From Athripsodes cinereus (taxonomy: Eukaryota; Arthropoda; Insecta; Trichoptera; Leptoceridae), in the NCBI GenBank assembly GCA_947579605.1, contig OX388311.1, positions 30,444,951 to 30,508,950 on the forward strand: DNA of 64,000 nucleotides, read 5' to 3'. The notes below the pieces were generated by a model. That model made no database searches, had not been told where the DNA came from, and saw nothing but the letters and a program-made list of their open reading frames with translations. The translations under genes and the position numbers were made by a program. Below, in pieces: positions 35,856-46,370 of the stretch (position 1 is its first letter; each line of letters starts with the position of its first letter).

Positions 35856-35945
35856 TTTCAAACCTATCAATTTGACATACTAGTGTTGCCAACTCGGATT
35901 TTAAAAAAAATATGGGTCAGACTAAAAAATTACGTAGAAGTTGGG
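35856..35945 (-). promoter_or_regulatory. Rrp1 upstream region with Motif-1-like box
   Basis: Directly 5' of the Rrp1 ATG the minus strand carries TTGGCAACACTAG (35880-35892 region), similar to the insect core-promoter Motif 1 (YGGTCACACTR). The block 35879-35940 aligns with 7193-7262 upstream of XPA. No TATA box is seen. Confidence 0.4.
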
Positions 35946-36129
35946 AAAAGAGTGTCTCAGGGAAGTAGCGTATCAAATGCGCATGCGTCGTAGACTTTCG
36001 TCGCTGATTCAAATTTTACCGGGTATTAAATTCTTTTGGACCCTAACTATTTTAATAATTAATATAAGGTATATCTATACCTACCTACCAAATAAAACTT
36101 ACTTTACTTTACTTTTCGTATGGCCCGGT

Positions 36130-36470
36130 GTTGATGAATCTTAACCCATGTGGGCTGCGTCGTGTCCTCTACAGTCTCGGTTCTAGTGTTGAGAGCCAGT
36201 TCACCGCCTCCGGTCCTGCTTCGTGGATGTCCTGCAGATCCCCGCTAATTTTTTTGAGATGGTAGACCTGCACTATGTGTCTCACACTCACAATCAGGGG
36301 AATCTCTTTTTCCCCACCTCCAGAGCAAGTAGTTACAGCATCCATGTTCTGTCCTCACTCTATTTTGCTGTACCCAACCCTTTCTCGGTAGATCAACACC
36401 AGGTACTTGGATTGTGGGGTCCACTACCAGGTGTTTATTTGTAGTGTCCCCTGTGGTCCACCTTTCCTTC
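36130..36470 (-). mobile_element. Non-LTR retrotransposon 3' fragment
   Basis: The minus strand reads ...YLLWRWGKKDSPDCECG..., matching the 'KWG...SP.CDCG' zinc-knuckle-like end found in several arthropod LINE reverse transcriptases. It is short and degraded. Confidence 0.5.
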
Positions 36471-36799
36471 CATTGTTTTTTAATGTCAAGTTCCCCAGAA
36501 TTGACGGTCCATAAAGGTTTTCGGGATTAGTAAAATTCGGGACCAAGTAAAATTTTCCCTCCTACACTGTAAACAATTTTATTAATGTGCGGCGAAGAAT
36601 AAATGCACTATTCCTTTGCTACTTACTTCCCTGAGACACTTGAAAAATTTCCAACCCAGTTACCAGATATTCAATTTGGTACAGGAATTTGATATGTTTC
36701 ACTATGTCCTCGTTATTATTAAAGAAAATATTAGAGGTTTTATGACAAAAAAAATAATATTAACAGATTTCAGAAAAAAATAAACATACTACAGTACTA

Positions 36800-36965
36800 C
36801 TTCTCTACTATACCATCTAGCCATGTCGCAGGTGGGGGTAGGCAGAGAGTTCTACATTTATCCAGTTTCTCATACATGTACACCGATTTCTCTTACTCAA
36901 CACACGGCCGTCCTTAGAATTTGATCCATGTGGTTTTTGGACGTTCGCGCTTCCTTACACCATGG
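36800..36965 (-). mobile_element. RTE 3' end (31.6-kb family)
   Basis: 'tgtcgcaggtgggggtaggc' followed by agagagttc, then 'tcaacacacggccgtcctta', gaatttgatcca and 'ttggacgttcgcgcttcctt', follow the order of the antisense RTE at 31600-31790, with deletions. Confidence 0.65.
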
Positions 36966-37960
36966 ACCTAAATAGAGTAATGGACAGACACTTTGGTAAA
37001 CATTTTGTAGCTGCGCGGGGAGGGGAATGACGACCATTTTGTAAGAAATAAATTTTGTTCGGTGCGTCGCATTTGGGCTGCGTTCAGACAGTCACCGAGT
37101 GATCAGTCGACGACGCATATTTTGAAAGTACCTATACAATGCCAGTACGCATTCATAGTGTTCATGTACTGTATGTTACTATGTTTTCAAAATGTGTAAC
37201 AAAATAAGAATTATAGTCTCAGAAAATATACTCGATTTCTGCGTAATTGTCATTTATAATTTCTGACGCTGATTCAGTGAATTCGTTTGGATAAATTTAG
37301 GATATAAACTTGTAACAAGTATTTGGGAAGTATACAAGCTCAGAAAGTTATATAATGGAATAATTAAAAAAAAAAAGTATAAAGCAATTAGTTATAAACT
37401 AATCAAGTAGTTATTACTTTAACTGTTAATTTTAAAGATACCTTTTAAAATAATTTATTCCTTCGTTAGAGACAAAAATATTTTTATCATTTAAAAGAAA
37501 CACAAAAGTACTTGAATGCTACTATAAAAAGGCGCCAGTCAAATAATAATAAAAATATTAATTATTTAAATATATTCATAATTTACGTCTTTTACACGTC
37601 GGCGAATTTAAGAAATTATAACAAAAAGTAAATCCAAAAAAAAAAATTTTTTAAAAGTTATAAAAGCAATAAAAAAAATAATAAAAAGACGTAAAAAATA
37701 ATGGCGCCATTACGATAACATTGGGTCATAAAACGCTCTAAGTTATTCACGATTATCCGGATTACATTCACCACTCACTGCAACTTCATGGTCGTTCAGG
37801 TCAAACGACGCCGAGTGACATTTATGCTCCCATGAACCAACCCTTGTATTTGTATGTTTAGTTGTTTTAAAAATGTTTCAAGTTTTTGCACATCAGTTGA
37901 ATTTTTCATATCGGTTTTTGTTTTTATATCTAGAAGAATAGGAATCATCTTATGATTAAC

Positions 37961-38594
37961 ATGGTGATGTGCGCTATAAATGGCTGTGGTTATAAATCCA
38001 ATCCAACTTTCGCAGGAAACAGGATTGTCATATTTTCGGTAAGTTGTTTTGTATTGTAGTTTTTATCTTAATATATTGCGATTTTAAAGTCGTTTATATT
38101 ATAATTCGTATACTTATAAATGATCATAATAATGTTATAAACGTTCTATATAATTATCTGTCCTTATTCTCCTATATCTACACATGTAACTTGTTTTCCA
38201 TTCTGTCATCTGACAATACAAAGAACCTACAATCTGATGTTTGGTTTGTTTACCCGTTAGAATGAAATGTTTCATGCATACAAATCTGATCAGGTTAATG
38301 ATATTATCGCATGTTTATAAACAAAATCATTTTTTGTAGTTTTCCAAAGTATCCAGAAAGGAGAAACTGGACATTATCCAATATTTGACACCAAGTAAAC
38401 GTAGTGTTTTGTGTTCAAAAACATCTCGTTTTTCTGCGAGGTTGGAGAAAAACGTCATTCTTACGAAATATCCTGAGTTTCCCGCTCATTTGCAAGTTCG
38501 TGTGTTTTATATTATTCATTTAGATATATCCTTCAATTGTCATTCATTCTCTCCATATTGTCTGTATATGAAAACAAAGTTTAAAAATAAATAA
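37961..38594 (+). pseudogene. THAP-domain relic (possibly P-element-like)
   Basis: Candidate exon 1 (37961-38038) encodes MVMCAINGCGYKSNPTFAGN then RIVIFS, with the THAP-type first pair CAINGC, and has a good donor (gtaagt). After an acceptor at 38339 the next frame gives FPKYPERRNW, the FP.DPERR.W core of a THAP domain. The continuation LTPSKRSVLCSK is in another frame, and the expected CSEHF is CSKTSRF. THAP domains occur in host factors and in P-type transposases. The frame break and lost histidine suggest a dead copy. Confidence 0.5.
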
Positions 38595-39224
38595 TGATTT
38601 TGAAATGAAATACTCAATTTTATTTACTCATCCTATTCCCTATTTCATCAAGTATATGAAAACATTAAGTTATGTGGCATTGTAATTATTTTAAGAAGTA
38701 AATATAATGTTTTCTGATACTGTGAATAATTTCCATACATTGCCCATACAAATGTTAAATAAAGTATTTCCTACAAAATGGCCACCGTCGATTTCCCTTC
38801 CTCACTTTTTGGCTTCGCTGTCATTCATACAAATTACTATAAACGTTCCATCCCCTACCTACATACATCCATGCCTTACACCCCCTCTTTCAGATAAATA
38901 CATCCAGGGTTGCCAGATTGTGTTGCCAAAATTACCTTACTTCGGTGAAAAAAATACCGTACAATTACCGTAACGAGCGGACTCGGGGCACATAATATCT
39001 CCACAACGACCGGATATTGAGGGGAGTGGCCAAATAGAGGGGAGTGGTCATCTGTCATTTCGTTTCGCGTTTGTTGATGTATGGTTGTCGTTCTCTTCTC
39101 TTCGTCACGCAATAGTCTCACTCTAACTCACAGTAAATATTGCATAAAGCTTTGTACCTGCTAAGTCATAAAAGAAAACAAAAAAAACATAACGAATGTC
39201 AAACTTCCATATTCATTACGTATG

Positions 39225-39262
39225 TTCAATCAACCTGCTAGCTACCTCACTTGCGGGATATT
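39225..39262 (+). repeat. SINE-like 3' scrap
   Basis: 'caacctgctagctacctcac' followed by ttgcgggatattatgccgta is a diverged piece of the family at 43845-44085. Confidence 0.4.
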
Positions 39263-39674
39263 ATGCCGTAGATTTGTTACAGATATCGCTCTACGGTCAA
39301 CGGATATGGATGGAGTAATTCTGTTTTGAGGATGCAGATTTTAAAATGATGTGAATGAGGATGTTGATAATTGATATTAAAAAAATACATAATACTGTAT
39401 ATCGCACAAATTGATTCGCCCGGGCCCCGCAAAAGTCAAGACTATTACTGTCCTATAGTACTTGTAATTTTAGTAAAAAAAAATTTTTTTGAAAATTTGT
39501 ACCACGATTGATGGCTGGAAAAAAATCCCGGAGAAAAAAATATTAAACTTATTTGAAAGTAAGATAACAATATTGTAATTTTAGGATTTTTGCCGGTTTT
39601 GTTAACATATTTTGTAAACTGTTTCCTCCTGCGAATATTGTAATAATAAAAATAAATATTAATTACTCTTTTTA

Positions 39675-39765
39675 AGGCAGTAATTACTCTCTGGAGCACA
39701 GGGCAGAAACGAGCCTCCTCTATTTATGGCGTCTCTGTGCCAATTGAGTCACCTCTGTACATGTT
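39675..39765 (-). mobile_element. RTE 3' fragment (18.5-kb subfamily)
   Basis: 'ggagcacagggcagaaacga' and 'tctctgtgccaattgagtca' match 18480-18545 closely in the same orientation. Confidence 0.6.
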
Positions 39766-39949
39766 GGAGTACCTACACCAAAGATATTAGAGCAAATATT
39801 AAATCTCATTTTTATTTTTCACATGAAAATAGCAATCACCCTTCGATTCGACTCGCTGTGTATAGTTGCTTTTGTCATGCTTTTGTGTCAATTTCATAGT
39901 CATTTTTATTTCTATATAATAATTATATCAATATAATATATTAATCATT

Positions 39950-40140
39950 GGAATAGTTTGCCACCTGAGCTGGTTGAGTCTTCAGATTTGAACAGCTTCA
40001 AGAATTTATATGATTCATTGAAGTTGTGATAATTTTGTTGGCCTGATAGTTGTTATTGTGACAGTAGTGTTGAGATCAGACATATCAGCTAAGCTGCTAA
40101 CCTGATAACAACACTATAATAATAATAATGATTTTTATTT
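39950..40140 (+). mobile_element. LINE 3'-end fragment
   Basis: The plus strand reads NHWNSLPPELVESSDLNSFK then NLYDSLKL stop, the end signature of a CR1- or jockey-type reverse transcriptase. A short 3' UTR ends in (aat)n at about 40116-40128. Confidence 0.55.
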
Positions 40141-40379
40141 AATTCTGTATGTTTAATTATTTTTGTTGGCTGCAATTTTTATATAATTATTTATAATTAT
40201 CATAACTTTATAATAGCTCGTCCGTTATTAGGTTATTTTTTATTAATTATTCCTATGTACCTATAAGTACCTACCATGAATTGGTGAACATGCATTATTT
40301 ATTCTCTTATAAGATATTTATTCAATAAATTATCTTAAAGCCTTCTTCCTTCATACATCTTCGATCTCTGCATTTTGGG

Positions 40380-40605
40380 GGATATAATGGGAAGGAAAAA
40401 TTACCCAAAGTTCCCCAATGAAAGAAAGTTCAAAACCCAGTTGTTCAGGATCCTTACGGTGGTTTTCCCACGAAATGGTGCATTTATTTTCGGAATGTCT
40501 TGATTTTATATTGGCACGAAGAGGACAGCTTGCATGTTTCTTACATGCAGCTGGTCTGCTGGTTACCCCACTTGTGGGATTTGCCGTGATGGTATAAAAA
40601 GTTGT
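40380..40605 (+). mobile_element. CR1-like LINE remnant joined to a SINE-like tail
   Basis: 'aagttcaaaacccagttgtt' and ggtggttttcccacgaaatgg resemble the end of the LINE piece at 27340-27470. The sequence runs on without a break into 'ttggcacgaagaggacagct' and gccgtgatggtata, the 3' half of the SINE-like family. Confidence 0.5.
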
Positions 40606-41099
40606 ATATTTTCAAATATATTTTATTATAAATATTATTATAGATAGGTAGTTGAAATAAGTAAATTTATCTAAATAATTAAAAAAATATATGTTTGAAA
40701 TGTTCTAGGTGTTGTTATTTTTTTTAGTCATATCTAGTGTATCTAGATATCTATCAAAGAAAATAATGAATTTTACTTTTCCAAGATTTTTATGTAAAAA
40801 TACAGCAAATATCATCATTATTATTTTTTTATGAAGATAATTTACATCTTCAAAAATAATGCAAAATATTTCGAGGCAGTCTTTATTATTCTGAAACTAG
40901 TCAAAGTTTTATGTGATTGATTGATTCTACTATATGTAGGTCTATAGTAGAAAGAAACACGTGTTTCAATTACATAATTATGGAGTTCTACTACGTGTGC
41001 ACCGACACAGTTAATAAATTAGACAAAGTTTGTTCGTTAACGAAAATATGCAATTGTTAAGGCTTACTATCTGAATAGGTACACATAGGGATATTAATA

Positions 41100-41380
41100 G
41101 GGATCACTTCTGAGCTCTGTGTTCTCAAAACACCTGCAAGTAGACCTCTACGCTCAGCTAAGACATCCACCAATTTGCTGGATGAAAACAACAGAGCAAA
41201 CAAGTCCTGCTTCTATGAAAGAGCTTTTGGCGTCGCAGGACCCGTCATTTGGAACTGACTCCCCGAGGACCTCCGTAAAAACCAGCCGATAACAACGTTC
41301 AGGAGCAAGTTGTAGACATTGCTCTTCTTACATAGTTTTCCACACCCAATGGATGAACGAATATGAAAAAAATAAATGAA
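41100..41380 (+). mobile_element. CR1-like LINE 3' end
   Basis: 'gagctctgtgttctcaaaac' through 'cctgcttctatgaaagagct' to 'cagccgataacaacgttcag' is the family 3' coding end (LP.DLRK..PITTF.SKLK). It keeps the uninterrupted site that carries the 211-bp MITE at 46568. Confidence 0.75.
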
Positions 41381-41439
41381 ACAATAATAATTATTGAATT
41401 TTGTTGGTATTTATTTCGAAAAACTCCATAATACACTAG

Positions 41440-41605
41440 TAAATAATATATTATTAATGGTTTTACATGTAGGTGCTTTATTTAAAGTGACTCGAGTTTC
41501 AACATGTATGTAATGTTGAGTCTGACAAAGTCATTACATGTCGAAACTCGAGTCACTTTAAATAAAGTAGGTACATGTAAAATCATTAATAATATATTAT
41601 TTATT
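41440..41605. repeat. Foldback element with arms of about 75 bp
   Basis: The left arm (aataatatattattaatgg, then acatgtaggtgctttattt and gtgactcgagtttcaacatg) is repeated in reverse complement to about 41605 with few mismatches. A short loop around tgagtctgacaaagt separates the arms. No target duplication is obvious. Confidence 0.75.
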
Positions 41606-41629
41606 TGGGAATAATAATTATGTTATTGT

Positions 41630-41850
41630 TAAATGCAGTAGCGAAGGATGACTTATTCGTTATGGTTATCGAAGTTTTCTCAAGACGTAATTCACTCGAT
41701 TGCGGGTGCATTGCCGTAAAATGAAATAAATAAGAAGTTTTCTCTTTTTGTGGTTACGCAATTTAGAGATCACCAAAAAATTGTCACCCAATAGGTACCA
41801 TTCATAAAGCCATTGTAAAACTATTACTAAAAAATAATGTATTATTTTAT
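41630..41850 (+). repeat. Repeat shared with 56505-56650
   Basis: 'tgcagtagcgaaggatgact' ... 'ctttttgtggttacgcaatt' ... 'taaagccattgtaaaactat' align in order with 56510-56640. Here about 60 bp (41677-41740) are extra; they include one arm of the 34-bp inverted repeat. Confidence 0.6.
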
Positions 41851-41924
41851 GGTGTATTTAACATATTTGTTTTTAGTATAATTGAAATTGACATATTGCC
41901 ATTCATCATGAACGTCTTATTTTT

Positions 41925-42013
41925 TGTTGGTACGGAGAGGACGGCTTGAATGCTTGTTACATGCAACTGATCTGCTGGCTACCCCACTTGTGGGTTATGC
42001 CGTGATGGTGTAG
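41925..42013 (+). repeat. SINE-like 3' piece
   Basis: 'gtacggagaggacggcttga' through 'ctggctaccccacttgtggg' and gccgtgatggtgtag. It abuts an antisense CR1 copy at 42030. Confidence 0.6.
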
Positions 42014-42029
42014 TATGTATGTGTGTATG

Positions 42030-42228
42030 TTGGATGATTTATTCGGCGCCGTTTAATGGAGCATCCATCTCCAGAGCGCGGGAAACTGTGTTGGAAGAGC
42101 GATGTCTTCAATACTTGCTCCTGAACGTTGTTATCGGTTGGTTTTTACGGAGGTTCTCGTGGAGTCGGTTCCAGATGACGGGTCCTGCGACGCCAAAAGC
42201 CCTATCATAGAAGCAGGACTTGTTTATT
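42030..42228 (-). mobile_element. CR1-like LINE 3' end, antisense
   Basis: It starts with the family 3' terminus (tggatgatttattcggcgcc on the plus strand) and reads back through 'gagcgcgggaaactgtgttg' and 'gttcctgatgtcgg'-like sequence to 'gaagcaggacttgtttat'. It is 5'-truncated at about 42228, where a ttta-rich LINE tail begins. Confidence 0.7.
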
Positions 42229-42440
42229 CATTTTATTATTTATTTCATGCAATTATATACAATACCAGCTGTCAATTAATACATACCTACATTGTCATTA
42301 ATACTATGTATATACAAATAGTTATTGTACCTCATGAGGACAAGTCCTGTGTAGAGGTATTATACAATACAAAATACTTAATATAATACAGATTCCAGAA
42401 ATAGAAACAGATTTAAAATTTAAATAGTAATTACATAAAA
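42218..42440 (-). mobile_element. LINE 3'-end fragment, ttta tail
   Basis: 'ttattcattttattatttat' is followed by AT-rich sequence containing 'tgaggacaagtcctgtgtag'. It is the same layout as 34628 and 45160. Confidence 0.4.
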
Positions 42441-43118
42441 AAAACACCAAACAGAACACAATATTATTTTACTAATGAATGTGCACATGTAAATATGTTT
42501 AAGTAGGTAAATATATTATAATACCCTAATTTAATATGTTGTCTTTTTTTCTCACATTTTTTTCATTCCCACAACTCTGAAAAAAAATATCTCATCCCAG
42601 TCAATACTTAAAGATTGTGTGAAAGATTTATTATGTCAGTTATTATTATTATTTAAACATCACCTTGCACTGAGATCATAACAGCTTTTGGCCAAGGCAG
42701 TCTCAAAAGGAAAAAATGAAAAAAACAAAAGATATCATAAAAAAAAAACAGAATCAAAGGAGAATATCTATCCTGGCGATAAAGTCATTACAGAAACATT
42801 TTTTTTGCTGTAGAATTAGTACCTATAATAATGTGACTACTGTATTCTTATTTTACGGCAATGCACCCGCAATCCAGTGAATTATGAATGTGACTATAGA
42901 CATTAAAAAAAACAATGCTTACTAACAAAATTTTGAAGAAGTCATCACAGCTGGAATTCATAAAATATAAATTAATACTGAACTCAAAAAGTCAAAACAG
43001 CTGAAATGTGTTGGTGATTTTAACGGCCCTAAAGGACTGTCTTCGTATGACTCATTTATTATTTTTATTTGTTTAGCTATGTAATCATTTTGTATTCATA
43101 ATATTTTTTAGCTTCATA
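42441..43118. other. AT-rich spacer, nothing recognised apart from one inverted-repeat arm
   Basis: Low-complexity A/T runs without coding signal. The right arm of the 34-bp inverted repeat is at about 42855-42888. Confidence 0.45.
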
Positions 43119-43357
43119 CAGTGGCGAAACTAAAGGGTGGCAGGGCTGGCTAAATGCCACGAGACCTCAGTCCGAAAGGCCATTTTTAATAAAATTTAGT
43201 AAAAACTATACATTTTATATACCTAAGTACTAAAAATCAAAGTTTAACACAACTAAAGACCATACACAGGATATTCGGAGTTATCACAGATTAGGGAATA
43301 TGGTGGGAAATGCTACTGATATAATATTTGCCGACAACTTCCTCAAATTTAAAACTG

Positions 43358-43568
43358 CAGGGCTACTCTTGACAAAACTAAACACGATCTTAATCTAGTC
43401 TTGATCTTGATCATACGACGCACGAAGTGACTATTGGCCAAAAATACACGCAAAACAATCGCGCGTTAGCGGTAGTGCGGTGTTTTTAACCATAGTCCCT
43501 TCGTGCGTCGTATGATCAAGATCAAGACTAGATTAAGATCGTGTTTAGTTTTGACAAAAGTAACCCTG
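43358..43568. mobile_element. 211-bp MITE copy A, CAGGG ends, CTG duplication
   Basis: The ends are cagggctactcttgacaaaa and its near-exact reverse complement; the arms extend about 70 bp to gacgcacgaag. The loop contains 'cacgcaaaacaatcgcgcgt'. It is flanked by ctg at 43355-43357 and 43569-43571. Copy B at 46568-46778 reads base-for-base the same. There is no coding capacity; superfamily unknown. Confidence 0.88.
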
Positions 43569-43650
43569 CTGGCGTTGTAAAGTTTTTCAGACATTGAATG
43601 ACATTGGGCAGTCGACTCTTATTTTCTTTGTTACCATTTGTATATCATAG

Positions 43651-43687
43651 CATAGCCTTCTAATACTAGAAGTATTAGAAGGCTATG
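43651..43687. repeat. Short palindrome
   Basis: catagccttctaatact / agtattagaaggctatg are perfect 17-bp arms with a 3-base spacer. Being near a MITE it may be a foldback scrap. Confidence 0.8.
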
Positions 43688-43844
43688 ATCATAGTCATTT
43701 CATTCGGAACTTATGACTTATTTAATTATTATTGTTGACTTCTATTCAGTTTAACCATTATAGTTTTGTCTTTATTTTTTTAAATGTTTATAATCATATT
43801 AATATAATTATAAGAAGATATATATATATATCCCGTGGAGCACC

Positions 43845-44085
43845 CGGTAAAGAATTGGTCTCCCACTCTTCTGCATAAGTTTTCGAGTGTCCTGTAAAAG
43901 GCAGGTGTTCGAAAAAATTAAGACATTGTACATCTTAAATTCAGCGATGAGGTTTGCCACCCATCCTGAATGTCTTGATTTTATGTTGGCACGAAGAGGA
44001 CGGTTTGCATGTTTCTTACATGCGGCTGATCTGCTGGCTACCCCACTTGTGGGATATGCCGTGATGGTATAGTAGTAGTAGTAGT
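43845..44085 (+). repeat. Best plus-strand copy of the SINE-like family
   Basis: It runs from 'ccggtaaagaattggtctcc' through 'tcctgtaaaaggcaggtgtt' and 'cacccatcctgaatgtcttg' to 'ccacttgtgggatatgccgt', then gatggtatag and a (tag)n tail. No clear tRNA head is visible. A microsatellite tail of this kind is typical of elements moved by RTE- or CR1-type LINEs. Confidence 0.65.
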
Positions 44086-44099
44086 AGTAAGATATATAT

Positions 44100-44330
44100 A
44101 TTTGGCTGAGAGGATAAGTGCTCGGAGACGTGGACGTCCTAGGATTAAATGGCAAGATCATTTAAATCAAATCCTACAGGACGGTCATGTGTTGAGCACA
44201 TTGAACAGGAGAGCATGCATGAGGAATTGTATGACAGTGACGGAAGCGAAAGATGTATGCAAGGATAGAAGGAAGTGGCACTCGATCCTTTCTGCCTACC
44301 CCGCGAGGGAAGCGACGTGATGGTATGTTG
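44100..44330 (+). mobile_element. RTE 3' end, related subfamily
   Basis: The plus strand encodes RRRGRPRIKWQDHLNQILQD then [17 protein letters not shown] and stops after AYPAREAT. It is homologous to the 31.6-kb RTE end ([20 protein letters not shown]) but clearly diverged. The tail is (gtat)n. Confidence 0.78.
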
Positions 44331-44379
44331 GTATGTATGTATGTAATATAATTATTTTCCTTTATTGCAGTTAGCAGTT

Positions 44380-45052
44380 ATATTTTTTTTCTCACTTAAT
44401 ATCCTTTTATTGTTTCATTTTTATTTTTATTTTATTTTTATTTTTCTTTTAGATACAACAGCATTTACAATAGGAATAAGTAATTTACAAGTTCAATATT
44501 TGATTTACATCGCCAATTATAGTATCTTAAATATATTCATTATTATGTAGTACAAAAAAAACCAATATAAGTAAGTACACATTATTCCTATTATTTTGAT
44601 TATTCATGTTCAACTTTGTCTTACATGTCCTATTCATTATTGTATTATTCCTACTACCGTTATGGATTTTGTTCAATTTTTATTTTATTTTTATTCAATT
44701 AATCTTAAATAAATATACTTTTAATTTCCTGTTATTGCTACATTTTTCATTGTTTTACTTAGTTATTATTGTTTTTAATTGTCAGACTTTTATTGATTAA
44801 TTTTACTCAATATTTTATCGTAAATTACCTACTGACAACTTTATAATTTTATATAATTTGAATTTAACTATCACCATATACATAAATTTATTTCTTAAAG
44901 TTTTTTTGTTTACCGTTGGTCTGTTGGTGCTATAAATTTATTGTTTCATCTTTTTTTTTATGTCACTGTTAATTTTTATATTAGTATAATAATTGTATCT
45001 AAACACGTAAAAGGCTTGTGCCGTGTGTTTTTGTAAAATAAAATACCGCAGT
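44380..45052 (+). mobile_element. Jockey-like LINE 3' UTR
   Basis: A long T-rich 3' region ends 'cacgtaaaaggcttgtgccg' and 'ttgtaaaataaaata', the same terminus as the jockey-like copy ending at 9262. No coding part survives. Confidence 0.5.
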
Positions 45053-45159
45053 AAGTACCGGATACTTAATGATTCGAGTAAATATTCTTTTGGAAAACCG
45101 AAGAGTTTTTGAAGTATTTCAAATTTCTATATCATTTTTGTAATATTTGTATTATTTTA

Positions 45160-45440
45160 TTTTATTTATTTATTTATTTATTCTTTTTGCACATCATCAT
45201 TACAAATAACAATGTTAACAAAATAATATAAAATTTTAAAAAATAGGACGATGTGCAGTGGCGAGATTATCACTATAAAATGATTTGTTCCATCTAACCA
45301 CGACACATTGACATAAAACTAGTAAAAACAAATTTACTTACAAAAAAATATACAAAATATTAAAACACAACAAAAGTAAAACAATTATTGTATTATATAC
45401 ACGTGTAGAAAGTACAAATTTTGATACAGGGCCCGTCTAA
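45160..45440 (-). mobile_element. LINE 3'-end fragment, ttta tail
   Basis: (ttta)n at 45160-45182, then 'ttctttttgcacatcatcat' and AT-rich sequence. It is antisense. Confidence 0.45.
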
Positions 45441-45699
45441 TGCAGGCTACGCCACTGAATACTACCTATGCTTTTGGAAATTAGAATAAAAAGTAAGTAC
45501 CGGATACTAAAATTTATTAGATATTTAAGTAAAATACACACAATAATAGATAAGCTGTTGGGTAACTACTTAAGTAATTTATTAAAATTTAATTAAAAGT
45601 AACGATTTATTTTTACTTTCGGGGCCCACCCAATGAATTTGCCACAGGCTTCAGATGATATTATAGTTACGTCACTGCCTACATATTAAGTTTTATTTA

Positions 45700-45815
45700 A
45701 ATTATTATATTTTTTCATCAATTTATATGGGTGTAGCTTCAAACTGTATTCTACCAAATTCGTAACATGTAAAAGGCTCTGTCGTATAAAAGAGAATAAA
45801 TACAAATTAAAAATA
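45700..45815 (+). mobile_element. Jockey-like LINE terminus
   Basis: 'taacatgtaaaaggctctgt' followed by cgtataaaagagaataaatac is a third copy of the terminus seen at 9204-9262 and 45003-45052. Confidence 0.5.
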
Positions 45816-46049
45816 ATTTCATACAATTGTATGTATTCCCTTCTTATTTCTCTACTTACTTTTAATTCTATGGCTGGGGCCAACATTTGGATATCTAAGT
45901 AGGTATGTATTCATGTGTTAAGTAACTACAGTACTACCTAACCATTACCTACTTAAGTAGGCAGGTAATTTATGCTACGTACCTACCTTATCTAATATGG
46001 GGTAAATAATTTTGTTTATCTAAATTCACTTGAAATCAATACTACTACT

Positions 46050-46370
46050 ATACTATACCCTCAAGCCATGTCCAAGGTGGGGTAGGCAGAGAGAACAGAA
46101 CGCCATGTTGATCTATCCTCACATAATTCTTTCGCTTCCTTCAAATTCATGACGTTTCTCATACGTGCATGCCAATTTCTCTTACTTAACACACGACCAT
46201 CCTTGAGAATTTGATCCACGTGGTCAAACCACGTAGTTCTTGGACGTCCGCGTTTTCTCACACCTCCTCTTTCAGATAAATACTCCCTCTTCGTCATCCT
46301 TTCATCGTCCATTCGCTCTACATGTCCAAACCATCGTAGCTTATTTATACGCATTCTATCAACAACACTC
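46050..46370 (-). mobile_element. RTE 3' part, interrupted by a CR1 insertion
   Basis: The minus strand encodes [40 protein letters not shown] and ends AYPTLDMA stop. It belongs to the 31.6-kb RTE family. It resumes at 46977 after the CR1 insertion. The sequence aacactc is present at both junctions. Confidence 0.85.

Larger units (their letters stand above)
41679..42888. repeat. 34-bp inverted repeat pair spanning 1.2 kb
   Basis: aattcactcgattgcgggtg...ccgtaaaat at about 41679-41712 is mirrored at about 42855-42888 with one mismatch. They could be the ends of a DNA element whose interior was filled by SINE, CR1 and LINE fragments. No transposase is seen. Confidence 0.55.

Noticed and set aside
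38876..39121. 81-codon minus-strand frame
   Set aside because: No recognisable domain, and it overlaps a scrap of RTE sequence at 38876-38905.
44365..44800. Hydrophobic plus-strand frames (61 and 64 codons)
   Set aside because: Phenylalanine/isoleucine/leucine runs from T-rich LINE 3' UTR sequence, not membrane proteins.
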